Assembly: GCF_048771995.1 (NCBI RefSeq)
Contig: NC_133063.1
Location: 20,213,063 to 20,277,062, forward strand
Length of the DNA stretch: 64,000 nt
Direction: 5' to 3'
Origin: Taeniopygia guttata
Lineage: Eukaryota; Chordata; Aves; Passeriformes; Estrildidae
The translations under genes and the position numbers were made by a program. The notes beneath the pieces were generated by a model that searched no databases, had not been told where the DNA came from, and was given only the letters and a program-made list of their open reading frames with translations. Below are positions 15,401 to 27,600 of the stretch, in pieces (the stretch's first letter is position 1; every line of letters begins with the position of its first letter).

Positions 15401-18400
15401 CCAAGCCTGCTCTGCTGGTTGTTTTCTTTCTTTGGTTTGGGCTTTTTGTTTAGATGTGGGAATGGTAAACTTTATGTAACCTGAACATCTTCATATGATA
15501 ATTCTTGTTCATTCACTCTCCCTCTCTTAGAAAAGGCATGCATCCTTCAAAATAAACATCCTAAGTAAGAAAGTATGCTTAACTTGACTGCCACTATATT
15601 TATATTTACTAGTCAGGAAGGTACACCTATCATCACAGCCAGGAACCAATACATAAAGCAGCAAAGGTGAGGCCAAGACAGAGGCATAAGGAGAAATCCA
15701 AATCATCCCACCCTGTTATTAGAGGTCACTCAGAGTTAAAAAATGTAGAAGCCCAGAGTACCCCTTGCAAGGTTTCTGGCAGTTCTTTTTCATTTTCTCA
15801 GAAAAATCTGTGTGGATCTTAACTGTTCTTAATTTTTATGATCTAAAACATATAATCATCACTGAAGAACCAAATGCTATCTCTTATTCCCAGTAATACT
15901 AGAAATTTTCTGAGGTAACCACTTGCTCTAATTCTGAGCAGGGAACAAATGGCAAGACTCTCATGCAGTTTAGAATCCAGTACTTTCAGCAGCAAGAACA
16001 GGAAACAGAAATTTTCTACAAAATTTGCAGCTACCTTATAATTTTCAAGTCAAACAGAGAACCAGGAAATAATTTTGACTAGCTGTAAAATCTGCATAAT
16101 TTATCCAGATTACCTCCACTGCAACAAATTGGAGCTATTAAGGTTACTTTAAATTTAGAAGAGAGATCAGTCTGATGTAAATAAACTTTGTCTGAAATCT
16201 GCTATTAACAATGTTAAGAAATACACCAGTAAAGATCTGAATTTGCTTAATGTTAAAGCACAATGACTTTAGCTGCATAACTTTTAATTTATCTCATGCA
16301 ATTGACAAGAATCTATTCAAATATTGGTCTAACTACATATTGTGAAAAGCAAGACATTGTTTTTGAACATTCCTATGTACTGTGTAAGTTTAAGTAAAAG
16401 GTAAATATATCATTTTCAGCTCCACACTGGAAAACATATTCCACCCATATAGTTCTAATGAACACAGTAAACATCTTTCACAGAGAGAAATTAATTTACC
16501 AGGTATTCCAGAACCCGGGCTACCTTTTTACCAAGGTATTTTGTACCAAGTGACTGTAACTTATACACTGTAAACACTTATACCCTCTCTCAAACTGATT
16601 TTTGCGCCAAAAAGCAAGGGGATTTAAAAAACCCAATAAACCAACAACCAACAACCAAACTAAATCAAAAACAAGCAAGCCTCCCATTAAGATGCCTAGC
16701 ACTCTCAACGCACACTTGTAGAAATAACTGCATGATTGAGCATGCCACAGGATCAGACTCCTAATGCATACGGAACTGGAAATCCAGCTGATGAAGGTCT
16801 GCTGGCTTCACTACAAATCAGCCATTTATTATACTTCAATAGAGATCCTGAACTACACAATAATTTCTGTTTGTATCTCAACTCTGGAGGTTTCTTGCAC
16901 ATCCTCCACACTCTGACATAATAAATGTTGAGAACGTATGTTGGCAGCAGAGGACAAAACTATCACAGTTTCAAATACCTAGTATCTGCTGTGAATGAAG
17001 TTCCATGGCCTGAATGAATAACATATATCAGAAAAAGAAATCATGGGTTTCTGCAGTACAGTGGTTATTTTTTTCACATTTAAAACTAAAAATAGAAACA
17101 GTGCTTTATACTTAATTTTATTGCAAGAAAAAACACCAAAACTTTAGGGTACATAATAGTAAAATTAAACCTTATGCTGAGGATAAGATGGCATTGTTTC
17201 AGGTACACTGACAGCATAGCTGCTATCCACAATGTGTTCTTACAATTTAATACATATATATGAGCCAAACAGAATTTGTAATGTGTTCCCTAATTATTAC
17301 AATAATTGAATCAGCAAGACTTTCTTGAGTTAAAAAAGCATATTATTTAATACAAGAATTTAAGGCATATATAAAACAAGCCTCTTTTCTACAGTAAAAT
17401 GTATTAACTTTTCATTAGATTGCAACAAATTATGTTGACTTAATTAAAGAAAATGTGTGTTACAAAGTGCCCCAAAGTAAAAACACATTTGTGTAATTTG
17501 TAAAGAAATCTATACTGTGGTTTAGTCTCTTAAATCTGGGCAATCTGTTTTTAGATAAAATACATAGTAAAGTACTTATTTCTCAGAGAAGAGAACTCCT
17601 TAAGCAAAATTTGTTTGGATCCAAAGCCTTCTTACACTACCTTTATCATGTATTCTGCTTTGCCTGGCTTTCTAAACCTTTTAACCCATGTCACAATTTA
17701 TTAATCACTATTTAATAATTAGAATAATTCCCTTATTAACTGGGTATTTATTTTCATTCTTCTAAGGCACCCTGCAATCCAAGACACGGAAACCTCTTTG
17801 TTGATTAGTTATTTAAGACCAGCAACAATAACTATGCTGGAAAGAAAGGTGCTTTGAGAGGATTACACAAAGCTAGTTCTCAACAGCACCAAGGCAAAAG
17901 CAGCAAATTACAAACCCACATACTTCATTGCATGTAACCAAATTGGCTGGTTGAAATGCTAATTGCCTTTCAGCAAAGCTAAAGGCAGACAGAGGACCCT
18001 GAGCTTCAGAGAATGACAAGCATTTCTTACCCCACTTCTGCACCATTGTCTTGCTGAGAATTTTTCAAAATCTATTCATAATGGTAGCTCTTTTCCTAAC
18101 CTTTAAAAATGTGGGAAATTTCTAAAGCTCTTACCAGTACCTCAGATCTGTTGGCATGCCAAATCCATAACAGATGGCTGAATTAAGGCCATGTTAAATC
18201 CCTAATGAAGTAAAGCTTGAAACAATTCAGAGCAGTAACATATTGGACCAGTCCAGGACAAGTGACTGAGAAGTTTCTTTGGCCATCAGAAAATGAGAGT
18301 CATAACTGTTTTCTAATTAATGAGTTTATACAAGATTAGATAAACAAAAATATCATGGCACAGGACAAATATATATTGCTTTTACATTCTAGAGAAAATT

Positions 18401-21348
18401 CTGTCCAGATTTAAAAAATCCACAAACACAAAAGCTCTGTTGTTTAATTTAGCCAGATAAATTTAATCTATCAAATATGACTGTTTCAGTAAATACCAGT
18501 GTACTTACCTTAACTGCAACCTTGGTTTGGATTTACAAATTATTTCAGTACAAGAAACTACAATAACTTTAGTTTTATAGGAAATACTCATAAGCCAATC
18601 TACTGAGCATTTAAAATTTTTTTTTCATTTTTTCATATTTCAGAACTTATAGTTTAAAAATTCTATCTGAAAACGGCCTCCAGTTGTCATACATAGAGTA
18701 AGTTAGATTTTCAAAGAGTTTATTTACACAAGTATTTCCCAGTGATATTATCCACTGAGAAAGTGATTCGAGCAAGTGAGAGTTTGCAGAAATTTGCAAA
18801 AACATTTATGATTTAGTATTCTTTTCCCTGAATAAAATTAAGAAAAGCATTTAGACACTGAATATGCTGATTTCTAGAGAGTAAGAGAACTGTTATATTC
18901 ATGTGTATATAACAGGTTTTGTATATATTTATATACATATAATATATATATGTATGTTATATACAGTTATAGATGTATATTGGCTATACTGTAACTGGCC
19001 AGTGTTGTAGAGCTGAAATGCAAGCACAATTTCTATATAGCTGATCAAGAAGATTACACATGTAAAAAATTATATATGTGATCACATGTTTAGAAGGTCA
19101 ATAGTACATGAGCAAATAATTTCAGCATATTTTTTTATTTACTATTGCCTACCTGTTTTTGTTTTCTCGGTGAACAACTAAATTGACCTGATACCAGGAA
19201 CACCTTGGAAGAGGTTGGTATTATTTAGAAATAAATTTTAGCTAAATTCCATCAGATACCCTATCTCAAATAATAAGAAGAGTCATACATAAATTTAACT
19301 GTTCCAATGCTTTCCAAAACACCTGGGACTAAAACACTCCTGATGTATGAGACAAATTTCAAATTTCCCTTTCTTCAAAGTAGATGCAAGAACATACTTA
19401 TCCAACTTTTCAATTAAACATTCTAAAATTAAAGTTCTGTTAAGCTTATAGACTACTTTTAAAACCATGCCTATTAAATATCCCCTCATTGTTACCATTT
19501 CATAGTCCTGAACAGCAATGGTAGCTGTGTAACAATGCCAAAGGTGACTTATAGACCATAAATATTTTTCTCACTAATTGTTATAAATCATTGCTGCCCA
19601 ATGAATGAGATCCTCTGTAGTAGTACTCTTCTTTTGTGTTACACAACAAAAGGAATATGTTTTCATAGCTTTCCCAATACTTTGATTTCAGGCATCACAT
19701 TTGTATTCTAATTAAAATATTCATGTAAGCATTTGTAGATTTAAGCACTCTATATTTTTAATGGAATTCCAAAGCAAATAAAAACATATTGAAGACAATA
19801 AGCTTAAATAACAAAATTTCATGGGTAGTAGAGATTTTAATATAGGCTATGATTTAGACCCAACTCTGAAAACTTCTTTCAAATAATGCTTACAACAATT
19901 TCTCAGGGAAGAATTGCACAGTAGGCTAGCACCAACAATTTGAAACTCATCCAGCATTGTTTTTCAGCCTTAAAAATACTGATAGCACAAATAAACTGCC
20001 TAGCAGTAGTCTTCACAAAAACAGATAACATTTTTCCTACCAATTTTCATGTGTCCAGGACACAGACCACACTAACAATCTAATAAGCATGTGCTCCCAT
20101 TATCAGTTTTAATTAATTTTCTCAGATGTAAATTTAGTAAACATCATTGATTTCTTAATCTGAAGTTATTAAAACACAAAAGTGTATTAAAAAACTGCTA
20201 AATCACAAAACTGTGCTTTAGGAATCTATAAAAACATGAATACCAGTAACAACCACAAATTAGAAATTGTATACCCTTGAAATATTGCTCTAATATTATC
20301 AAATATTTACCAATTTCAATTCTAAGCCTATTATGCCACAAATTATTTGATTTCCTCAGGAATTTTGTTCTTTTCACTCTTTCCACACAGAAACCCTGAA
20401 ATCTGTTTAGTAGGAGAAGCTTGTTCTAGGCTTAAGGGACAGATAAACCAAATATATCACATTCTACCTTCAGTTCTTAAACTGTCATCATGGCAGAGTC
20501 ACAAAATACTTAATACTTAACTGAAAGATCTGTTCTAGAAAACAAGTATAAATTACTATCAAGAAAAAAACAAACAAACAAAAAACAAACAAACAAAAAA
20601 AAACCACTTTTGGCTTCTATATAATGAATAGAATTTTTTAAAATCACATGTTATTTCACTATCTGCACTATAAAGTGACAACAGACTCATTAAAAAACAA
20701 TGACTGATTTTTGGCAAGCAGTTCCATATACATTTGATCTTTACTTTTATCTGGGTTAGCAAGAGTGAATTATGCAATGGTTTACATAGAATCAACACAT
20801 CAAAAGCAAGAAGCAAAAGCAGTATTTGTAACCACTTACATGTCATATTGTAAGTATTAATGTTTAAAAATCATTTTTTATTAGACAATGATTTGAAAAA
20901 TTCATACTTACTTTCAACTCACTCTCCTTTAAAATACACAGTGCGTAGGCAGCTCCTCCCCTTCTATTTTCACGTAATTTAAACGGCTAATGTTTTATTC
21001 TTTTTTGAGAGTCAAAAATTGTTGGCTTCAGACTGAGCTGCATCCTGATAGCATCCCCTGAGAACAGAATTTTCCATTGGAAAGACTATTGTCTCCACCT
21101 GCCCGGCTTTGCAGAGCAAAAAGAGAAGCTGCTGGAACAACAGAAACCTTAGCAGACTGTCACCCTGCAACAGGGTGGATGAGCGACGGGCTCAGCGTCT
21201 GCCGCTGCTAAACCCCGTCCCTGTCGCAACAGGTGCTGCCTGCAGAACATCGAGCTGGACAGGGAGCATCTCTGCAGCTGATACAGGATGCTTCCAAAGC
21301 ATCAGAGAGGGGGACAATAAACGTACCTGGACCCTGGGACCTGAACAT
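159..21348 (-). CDS. ADGRV1: ADGRV1 (adhesion GPCR V1, VLGR1/GPR98), 5' part: coding exons 1-9, partial gene
   Basis: ADGRV1 is a giant adhesion G-protein-coupled receptor (about 6300 residues in human) that forms ankle links between stereocilia and part of the Usher type 2 complex; it is also expressed in developing brain. Nine minus-strand exons join in frame into 613 codons: a signal peptide, then successive Calx-beta repeats. The Calx-beta hallmark (acidic cluster, hydrophobic, PE, acidic, E-T/S-F) is visible as CDDDLPEADETF, VLDDQVPENDEIF, ILDDAIPEIAETF and IDDDTPEEAEPY, and linkers such as NDNAFG, NDSPV, NDKPYG and DSDDVYG close each repeat. The peptides closely match the remembered human N-terminus. 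Every junction has GT/AG sites and a matching phase (0 except exon 1/2, phase 1, and exon 7/8, phase 2). No stop or frameshift is present. The GPCR part lies left of the window, so only the extracellular start is seen. Confidence 0.97.
1277..1547 (-). CDS. ADGRV1: ADGRV1 coding exon 8 (Calx-beta 4)
   Basis: 271 nt. Its first base completes the split Arg codon from exon 7, giving ISR-FEGITIVRNGGTHGNVSVSW. It ends GGAEVSEPSE before donor GTAAGT, and contains the acidic motif IDDDTPEEAEPYLLKLLPHT. Confidence 0.97.
2770..3335 (-). CDS. ADGRV1: ADGRV1 coding exon 7 (end of Calx-beta 2, all of Calx-beta 3)
   Basis: A 566-nt exon, phase 0 at its start and phase 2 at its end (TCA AG|GTACTA). It encodes VPENDEIFVVCLKSVEGGAE, the linker RKNDSPVRF, a complete Calx-beta repeat with ITGDSTAHAQLN and ILDDAIPEIAETFQIMLLKD, then IQPNDKPYGVLS and VIIDEDQIS. 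It is the longest exon in the window and nearly collinear with human. Confidence 0.97.
4078..4177 (+). mobile_element. CR1 LINE 3'-end fragment
   Basis: The phrase GGAGTTGGACTTGATGATCC followed by a tail of repeated ATTCTGTG/ATTCTATA units is the hallmark 3' end of the avian CR1 non-LTR retrotransposon. Only about 100 bp remain, as expected from 5' truncation. It lies in ADGRV1 intron 6, antisense to the gene. Confidence 0.85.
5883..5996 (-). CDS. ADGRV1: ADGRV1 coding exon 6 (Calx-beta 2, middle)
   Basis: 38 codons, phase 0, acceptor TTTGCAG|ATAGAAG and donor GATCAG|GTAAAA. It encodes EEDLSPARGNITFAPG and LIYNLTVLDDQ; the acidic motif is completed by VPENDE at the start of exon 7. Confidence 0.95.
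7302..7406 (-). CDS. ADGRV1: ADGRV1 coding exon 5 (Calx-beta 2, first half)
   Basis: 35 codons, phase 0, acceptor CTCATTAG|TCTGCC and donor TTTGAG|GTGAGT. It encodes VNEPRGRNE, PLTLIRERGTYG and VVVSFE, which align with the human repeat-2 sequence. Confidence 0.95.
7645..7672. repeat. T-rich (TTG)n simple repeat
   Basis: Several TTG units stand between T runs within a wider T/G-rich stretch beginning near 7621. It lies in an ADGRV1 intron and is A/C-rich on the transcribed minus strand. Confidence 0.7.
8494..8589 (-). CDS. ADGRV1: ADGRV1 coding exon 4
   Basis: 32 codons, phase 0. It starts KPSARIRLG and ends SNDNAFGIISFNM before the donor GTATGA. It carries the last strand of Calx-beta 1 and the linker to repeat 2. 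The exon was found by reading the reverse complement for the human peptide after exon 3. Confidence 0.95.
9673..9822 (-). CDS. ADGRV1: ADGRV1 coding exon 3 (Calx-beta 1, acidic motif)
   Basis: 50 codons, phase 0 at both ends, acceptor TTATTGCAG|ATTGATG and donor CTACTG|GTAAGT. It encodes GDFFDTYAAAFIP and CDDDLPEADETFTFHLTL, the calcium-binding end of Calx-beta 1, matching human almost residue for residue. Confidence 0.97.
10739..10923 (-). CDS. ADGRV1: ADGRV1 coding exon 2 (signal peptide, start of Calx-beta 1)
   Basis: The acceptor is TTTCTATAG|GGATGCC and the donor is GTGTCG|GTAAGA. The exon encodes MPSASLLV followed by a leucine-rich hydrophobic core and FTSG, a clear signal peptide; the mature protein probably begins at ETEVKFSGQTEF. 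The stretch VVNETSTTVIRLVIERTGKP is nearly identical to human and starts the first Calx-beta repeat. NET and NIT are potential N-glycosylation sites. Confidence 0.97.
18901..18980. repeat. AT-rich palindromic tract
   Basis: Alternating TATATA segments with self-complementary pieces (ATATATATATGTATG, GTATATATTTATATACATAT). It is a typical replication-slippage, cruciform-prone microsatellite in ADGRV1 intron 1. Confidence 0.7.
20562..20604. repeat. (CAAA)n simple repeat
   Basis: Repeated CAAA units with longer A runs. No retrotransposon body was recognised beside it. Confidence 0.75.
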
Positions 21349-21620
21349 CCGCGTCTTCTGGACTCCGCCAGCCGCCTCCACACGCCCTGTCATTCACGTA
21401 TTATGCATTCTTGTCTCCTACTCCTCCCTCTGCTCTGCGCAGCGCCCACCGCTCTCCTCCCTCTCCTAACTGCTGCTGCCTTCCCACTGCTGTGGAGATA
21501 AAAGGGGGTGGGATGGAAGAAGACAATTTTTTTTCAAAGCCCAGCAATTGTAGCTGCACTGCCGTAGTTGAGATAGAGCCAACCCCTCCCGCCAGCCCCT
21601 GAGTCGGTCTGCCACTCAGT
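21100..21620 (-). promoter_or_regulatory. ADGRV1 promoter/first-exon GC-rich region
   Basis: The local base composition rises sharply above the AT-rich flanks. The region contains the first coding exon and, at higher coordinates, its presumed 5' untranslated sequence and core promoter for minus-strand transcription. The transcription start cannot be fixed from sequence. Confidence 0.65.
21327..21348 (-). CDS. ADGRV1: ADGRV1 coding exon 1 (22 nt, start codon)
   Basis: This micro-exon encodes MFRSQGPG, with the last Gly codon split by the intron; it matches human MSVFLGPG, which also runs into MPSAS at the same junction. The donor is CCAG|GTACGT. An in-frame ATG at 21393 would add 15 residues (MTGRVEAAGGVQKTR), and a TGA stands directly before it, so the reading frame cannot begin further upstream in this exon. 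Both ATGs have weak context. A third ATG at residue 9, in exon 2, directly precedes the hydrophobic signal peptide. I prefer 21348 because it matches the human length. Confidence 0.85.
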
Positions 21621-24600
21621 CTGGGCTGTACTGTTGTATTACTCTGTGCTACGGAACTGACAGGCTTTATTATTGGATTATGACAGATTTTGGATTCAAG
21701 TTCTCATGCAGCTAAAGCTACTCAGTGCTCAGGATAGAGAAACAATTCTCTGTTAGAGAAACAATTTCCAATCCTAGAGGAAGCATTTCAGACTCACTCC
21801 AGCTAATACCAGATTCATATGTAATGGTCACAACCATCCTAAGCAAATCCTGAGCCACAAGACAGAAACAAAGGCAACACTCAGACCTTGTCAGTGTTGG
21901 CCCCCAAACTCACAATAGCAAATAAGTATCAAAATTCCTTTTTATCCAGTAAAGGAGAGAAGGAATGAATAGAGCACAGAGGTATCTGAGCAAAACCAAG
22001 ACAAAATCTAGTATACTCTCTGCTTACTGTGGTCATTAGCCTAGTCACTACATCAATCTGTACTGAGTTATGATAATTTGGGAATAATATAAACATACAT
22101 GGAAAGGCAAAGAAGATGCTAAAGAATGGTGAAAGGTTAGAAAAGCTTAGTAAAAGCCATTTTACTAAAAACATTTTGCTTATAAAAACTTCTGGTTTAA
22201 AGTAGAAGCATTCCATCTAACAAGCCATCCAGCTTAGTGTAGACTCATAGCAGGATAGGATGAACTGCCTCTAAGAGGCGGTTATTTCCCTCCTCTGACA
22301 AAATAGGGCTCCAGATAGTTACCTCAGACTACTACCTAGCATTGTTAGGTAAGATGAATCTCTCTATTTACTCTGTATACAGCTACAGAGAAAATCAATG
22401 TTGATAAATAAAAATTTGCAGTATGATAAAGGCATGGACAATCTTATATGCATATGGAAAAGTAGACATCAATAATTAGAACAAACTCCAGCTCTTAAGA
22501 GTTGAAGAAATATTGGGATGATTCACCAAACCTTATAAAAATTCTCTTTTTTAAAAAAACTCAAGTGTATTTTTTTCTTCTAAACAACTATGCTGTACAT
22601 GTAAAAGGAATTCAGGTTGCTCTCTTTGATAATCTGTTTTATACTCTTAATCACGTCTTGCACTAGTTCACCTTGGTTTCTATCTGACCATATGCATACT
22701 CCTAATGTACCAGCACCAAAAAAATACTGCCAAAGAAAAAAAAAAAAAAAGAAAAAAACAAAAGGCAAGAATTCCTTCAAAAGCCGATATTACTAGTGCA
22801 GAATTTTCCACCAGGCAGAACTTAATGCACGAACATGAGAGATAAGCACCATGTTTTTCAACACCATACTGTTATTATATTTTAGCTTTAAAATCTGGAT
22901 ACCATATTGTTTTTTCTCTCAGGATCTACTGGCCAAAAGGATAGTAGAAGTATAAGATTATTTTCATCTTTTATTCTACAATGTTGTTGCAGTTTATATA
23001 ACTTACCTTATGTTTTCTGTTTCTCATCCAGTTTCTGTACAAAGCTTGCCTCCCTCCAGCTATCAGAGGGGCTGCCTTAGCAGTCATTAGTTCTCAATTA
23101 CAGAAGGCCTGAGCATATTAAACATTGCTAATTGCTGAGCTAGAAAACTAAGGATGAATGACAACTCGGGCTTGGGCTCAGTGATTCACATGGTTATTCT
23201 CACAGGGTCTTTCCACAAAACTGCATTCTGACCCAAAATGACTGCACCTTTTCCTATGCCCGCTGACTCAACATGTGGTACTCCATGTTTTCTCTCTAAC
23301 CCTGAGGATTTCCTAATTACTTTTTTTCATTTTCATCATACCACTCCAGAGATCTGTGCTTCCTTTTGTTACACACAAGGATGACAGAGAGCTACCATAG
23401 GATTTTGTCAGTGATAGTCCTCAAGCAGCTGGAAGGATGATGGTGATTGACATCAGACACTCCACATGTACTTTTAACAACTCAGCATGCAGCCACACTA
23501 CACTCCCAACCCTTACAAATGTCAGAGACAGACAATCAGGACTGGTATTGGACCTACGATAGATCTGGCATTGCACAGAATTATGCTTCCAGGTCAGCCT
23601 AAGCTTCTCTTTTCAATAAAGGCAATAAATAAACACACACCTCACTTCTTTGTTTGTTTGGATACCCTTTGTTCTGAAATAATTAAAACTCTGTAAGCAA
23701 AAAATGGCTCTGCTGCAAGTAAACCAGTACTGAAAGCACCAGAAACAACAGACTCCAGTTTGTTTGTTTGTTTTGAAACCTTGCCTTTTCCCTTCATTGG
23801 CATCATTTGAAAGAAAAGACCACAGAAGAGGGAGTTAGAAAGAAATCCCTGAGAAAGAACACATGACTTAAAGGAGCAAGAAGAAAAAGCATCTAACAAA
23901 GGCTTTTCAGGCATGTGTATTTTCTCTTTACATTTTTTTTCCTATTAAGTAATATTTTTGTGTTATGTTAGTGCAATTTGGTTTTCAGTAAGAGGTACTG
24001 AAATCTTAATCTACAAATACCAGAAACCAAAAATAAAAGCTATAATAAATTTTTTATTCATAAATGCCACTAAAATTCACCTGTGTTTTCACCTGCAACA
24101 TCCAAGATTCGGAATTCTGGGCTAAGCACCTATTGGGATGCCAGTATCAATGAGATACAAAAAATTTTGAAATTTTGGTCCTGCACAGGTTCAACTACTC
24201 AGAACAAGGAACAAGAAGCATGTGCATATTTCTTTCATAGATCAATGTTTACTTATGATATAACAGACAAGTTATTTTTACCTCTTATTTATAAATCAAG
24301 CTTTCTAATATGATGCTCTTCAAAAATACATAATATCCAGCAGATATAGCAGATACTGAAGCTGATCTTGCTTCTTCACAGAACAATCACAATATATAGA
24401 ATATTTTCCTCCAGAAAATCACTTGGTCTTAGTAGTCAGCTGTTAGTTGTTTTTTTTAAAGTGGATTTTCTTTAAATTATGGTCCATGGTGCTGAGTGTT
24501 TTTGGAAGACCAACCATGTTAGAGATGGCCATAAGCACTAATATCCTTCCCTGTGCATGTGCAGCATGTGCAGCTGTAGCTCGATTTTTGATTCTGATTT

Positions 24601-27600
24601 TTTTGTTTTGCTGACATCTAGGTTGCACTCCCCTTTCTTTCTTATTATTTAGTGTGATTCACACTGGGGACCACATCCAACTGCAGTATTGAAAGAAACA
24701 GCAGCCAGAACTATAGAACATAGCTTTAGTAGTATAGTCTTCAGGGAACTATTCTAAGTCAGGCTTCCAAAGAGGGCAGAACTGACCAGACTTATACCAA
24801 AGAGGCGTGCTCATCTCACAGCCTGACTATTCTGTAGTAGCAGGCTTCTGACCTGCTATAGCAGCTTAGGATCACCGTTGTGCTGTCTCTTCTTCAAAAT
24901 GTGAAATGAGATTTCGGATCGCTTTTTGGTTGTTCTACTTGCACTCTCTGGAGACTCCTATCCAGCCACACAATGCCAGAGAAATGCACAACCACTGCTG
25001 AGTGACACCTGATGCCACACACTTGCACTGCTCTTTTTCCTGAGCTTTACCACATCCTTTCGTTGGGCTGGCAGTGCTTTAATGTCATAATCTCAATTTT
25101 ACTGCATAGGTTCCTGATAAATAAACACACACATGCAGGAAATAAAAAAAAATAGACAAATGCAAACAACTCTAAAAAACTGAGAAAACTGTATGATAAA
25201 ATTTGAGTATTACGCTTCTGACTGATCTGTTTATGCCAGACTAGTTCATGTGCAGACATATGTAGGTAAAATCAGATTTTGATCTATTTTTTAGAAATGT
25301 CCAGGATTTAAGAAACTGAAAAATGAGAACTTCAACGCACATTGTGCTCTTTTTCAGTGTACAAACATTAATTTGTTTATGTTTCATATGATCAATTTCA
25401 TAAAGGTTAACATTTTTATGGTACAGCTCCTTACTTGTATGCAGATAAAGCATGCTGATGTTAACACTTTAAAAGAGCTTTTAACATAAAATCTTGAATT
25501 GTTCCTAGTATTGGGAAAAAGTAAATGGTTCCTAGTGTTTGCTCATTAAAGGCTGCTACATTTTAACTCACATTACAACAGAAGCACTATTCATATAATC
25601 ATAACTTTTGATTAATGAACTCTCATTTGACAAGGCTTCCACAAAAAGTCACATGGCTTTTTAAAATTGTCAATTTAAATGCTAGACTGTGCTAAAAATG
25701 AGCACTTAATGAGAAAATAACTGCCTTGTTTCAACTTAGCCCATCTTAGATTTGGGTGATCAAGCTCTATCATGCAATTTTGACAAAATTTAGGTCATTT
25801 TGTGTCACTCTAATGATGCAAGAAGAATGTCATCTGTGAAGGGTTGGTTTGGTCTTACAATGTTACAAAGTTAATTTCAAACCACAGTGCATGCTTTCTG
25901 GCTTGTGCGCCACATTGAGAAACAGCAAGATGAAAACTTGTCAAGACCTGCCTGCCCGCTTCTCTTATGCACTTATTTGAAGAATTTGCAGTCTTCTTCA
26001 AGTTCTTCTTCAAGTATGTTCACCTCTTCATTTGCAGCATGTCAGTGACAATGTACATTCTATCCAGACAGTAAGTAGTTTTCTTATAAAATATCCATCA
26101 AAACACACAACTTCTGAGCACGTCAAGCACTAGACTGTAAATTCAAATAGAATGGTTACCAAAAGAACATATTTCTGAAGGTAAGACATAATAAAAATAT
26201 TAAAACCTTTCCATATTCCCTGCATCTAATTTTCTCTTAATTTCAAAGTCCTCAAAAACTATTTAAAAGTAAAACCAAGAGGATTCCAGATGCTGCATAT
26301 AACTTAACTTGCTTTCTCAACTCACAATTAGGCATTCTGTTTACTTCCTTTCAAATGAGGAAAAGAACTACATGGAAATAAAAAATCCCCTATATTTTTC
26401 AACTTAAGAATTGAATCTTCTATTTTTAAGTGAATCATTGGCATCTTTTCTCACTAATTGATTACCTTCCCCTCTCAGGATCAAAGACAAATTACTTGAG
26501 AAACTGTGAAATTAAGTACCTACAACAAATACAAACTTTCAACTGAAACCTTTAAGGCCAGAATTTTTGTCTCAGAAGTAACTATCTTCCATGTTTATGC
26601 ATTTATTTTCCTGGCTGTGAGGAATCGTAGCATTCATCCTTGCCTCTACAAAGAGGGCTGAAACAATTTAGCATTCCATTGCTGAGATGGTGCTTCTGAG
26701 AACTGTAAAACATAAAGAGAAGAAAAAAAATTAAACAGTGCTAATACAGTGGATAACATGCTTATTCTGGAGTTGATCTCCAAGGGAAAAAATGTAACTA
26801 TTGTAACTAAATCTGGTTTTCATACATACAGTTTCATTTGTGCTTTGAAGACATACAGGATTTCCTTCTATTAATATAATACTTTATCTGCAACATTTTA
26901 AAATGTTATTTTTAATGAAATAACTGTATGTCACTGCTTTGTATTGTTTTTCTAAAATGTAATCAATTTATTATAATTTATTCCCTATGACGCCTGAAAT
27001 TTGAGTACCTCAAATGCAAGCAGATTGAAAATAAAATTATGTTTATACTAAAAAGGATCCTAAAGCAACTGCATATAAAAGTTCTACACATGATCTGTTA
27101 TTTGCTATCTAGGTATTGCAGGGGCCCACATGGATGCAGGCACATCATTTAATACAGAAATATCCCTACAAAAATATAGCTCATGTAACAGTACTATGAA
27201 ACACACTTCACATGGTCTTTTAATTTGTGGCATTCCAAATCAAAAGAGAGGTTGTTCAGGCAAGAAATAAAAGTGATGGGAAAGTGATATACAAAGGAGA
27301 AACTACTGAAATGCATGTTTAGGGCACACAGTATAAAATAATAAACCCTTTATTGTTTAAAATCTGTATAAGATCAGCTAACTTGATCTTTTAAAGTTGT
27401 TTCCAGTTTACGCTCACCATGTGTGGTGCTCCCCTGTGGCTTGTTATTTTACTTCAATGGCAGAGGGAGAAAACCAGCAAAGCTCAGTAACCATACTGCA
27501 TAGCTAAACGTAACCATGGAAGCATTTGTCCATTTGCCAGAGTCTCTCCAGAATGAGTCAACCATTCATCTCATTAAATCAATATTGAAGCTTTTAAGAT

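Larger units (their letters stand above)
10924..21326 (-). other. ADGRV1 intron 1 (10.4 kb), no further gene seen
   Basis: The interval between the 22-nt first coding exon and exon 2 is uniformly AT-rich. No coding frame with exon character, RNA gene or well-formed transposon was recognised. Simple-sequence features are a TA-rich palindromic tract near 18901-18980 and a (CAAA)n stretch near 20562-20604. Such a long first intron could hold enhancers, but no specific element can be named from sequence alone. Confidence 0.75.

Noticed and set aside
21109-21602. Several plus- and minus-strand frames of 60-130 codons in the ADGRV1 first-exon region
   Set aside because: They lie in a GC-rich promoter region; only the short frame ending at donor 21327 fits the known protein.
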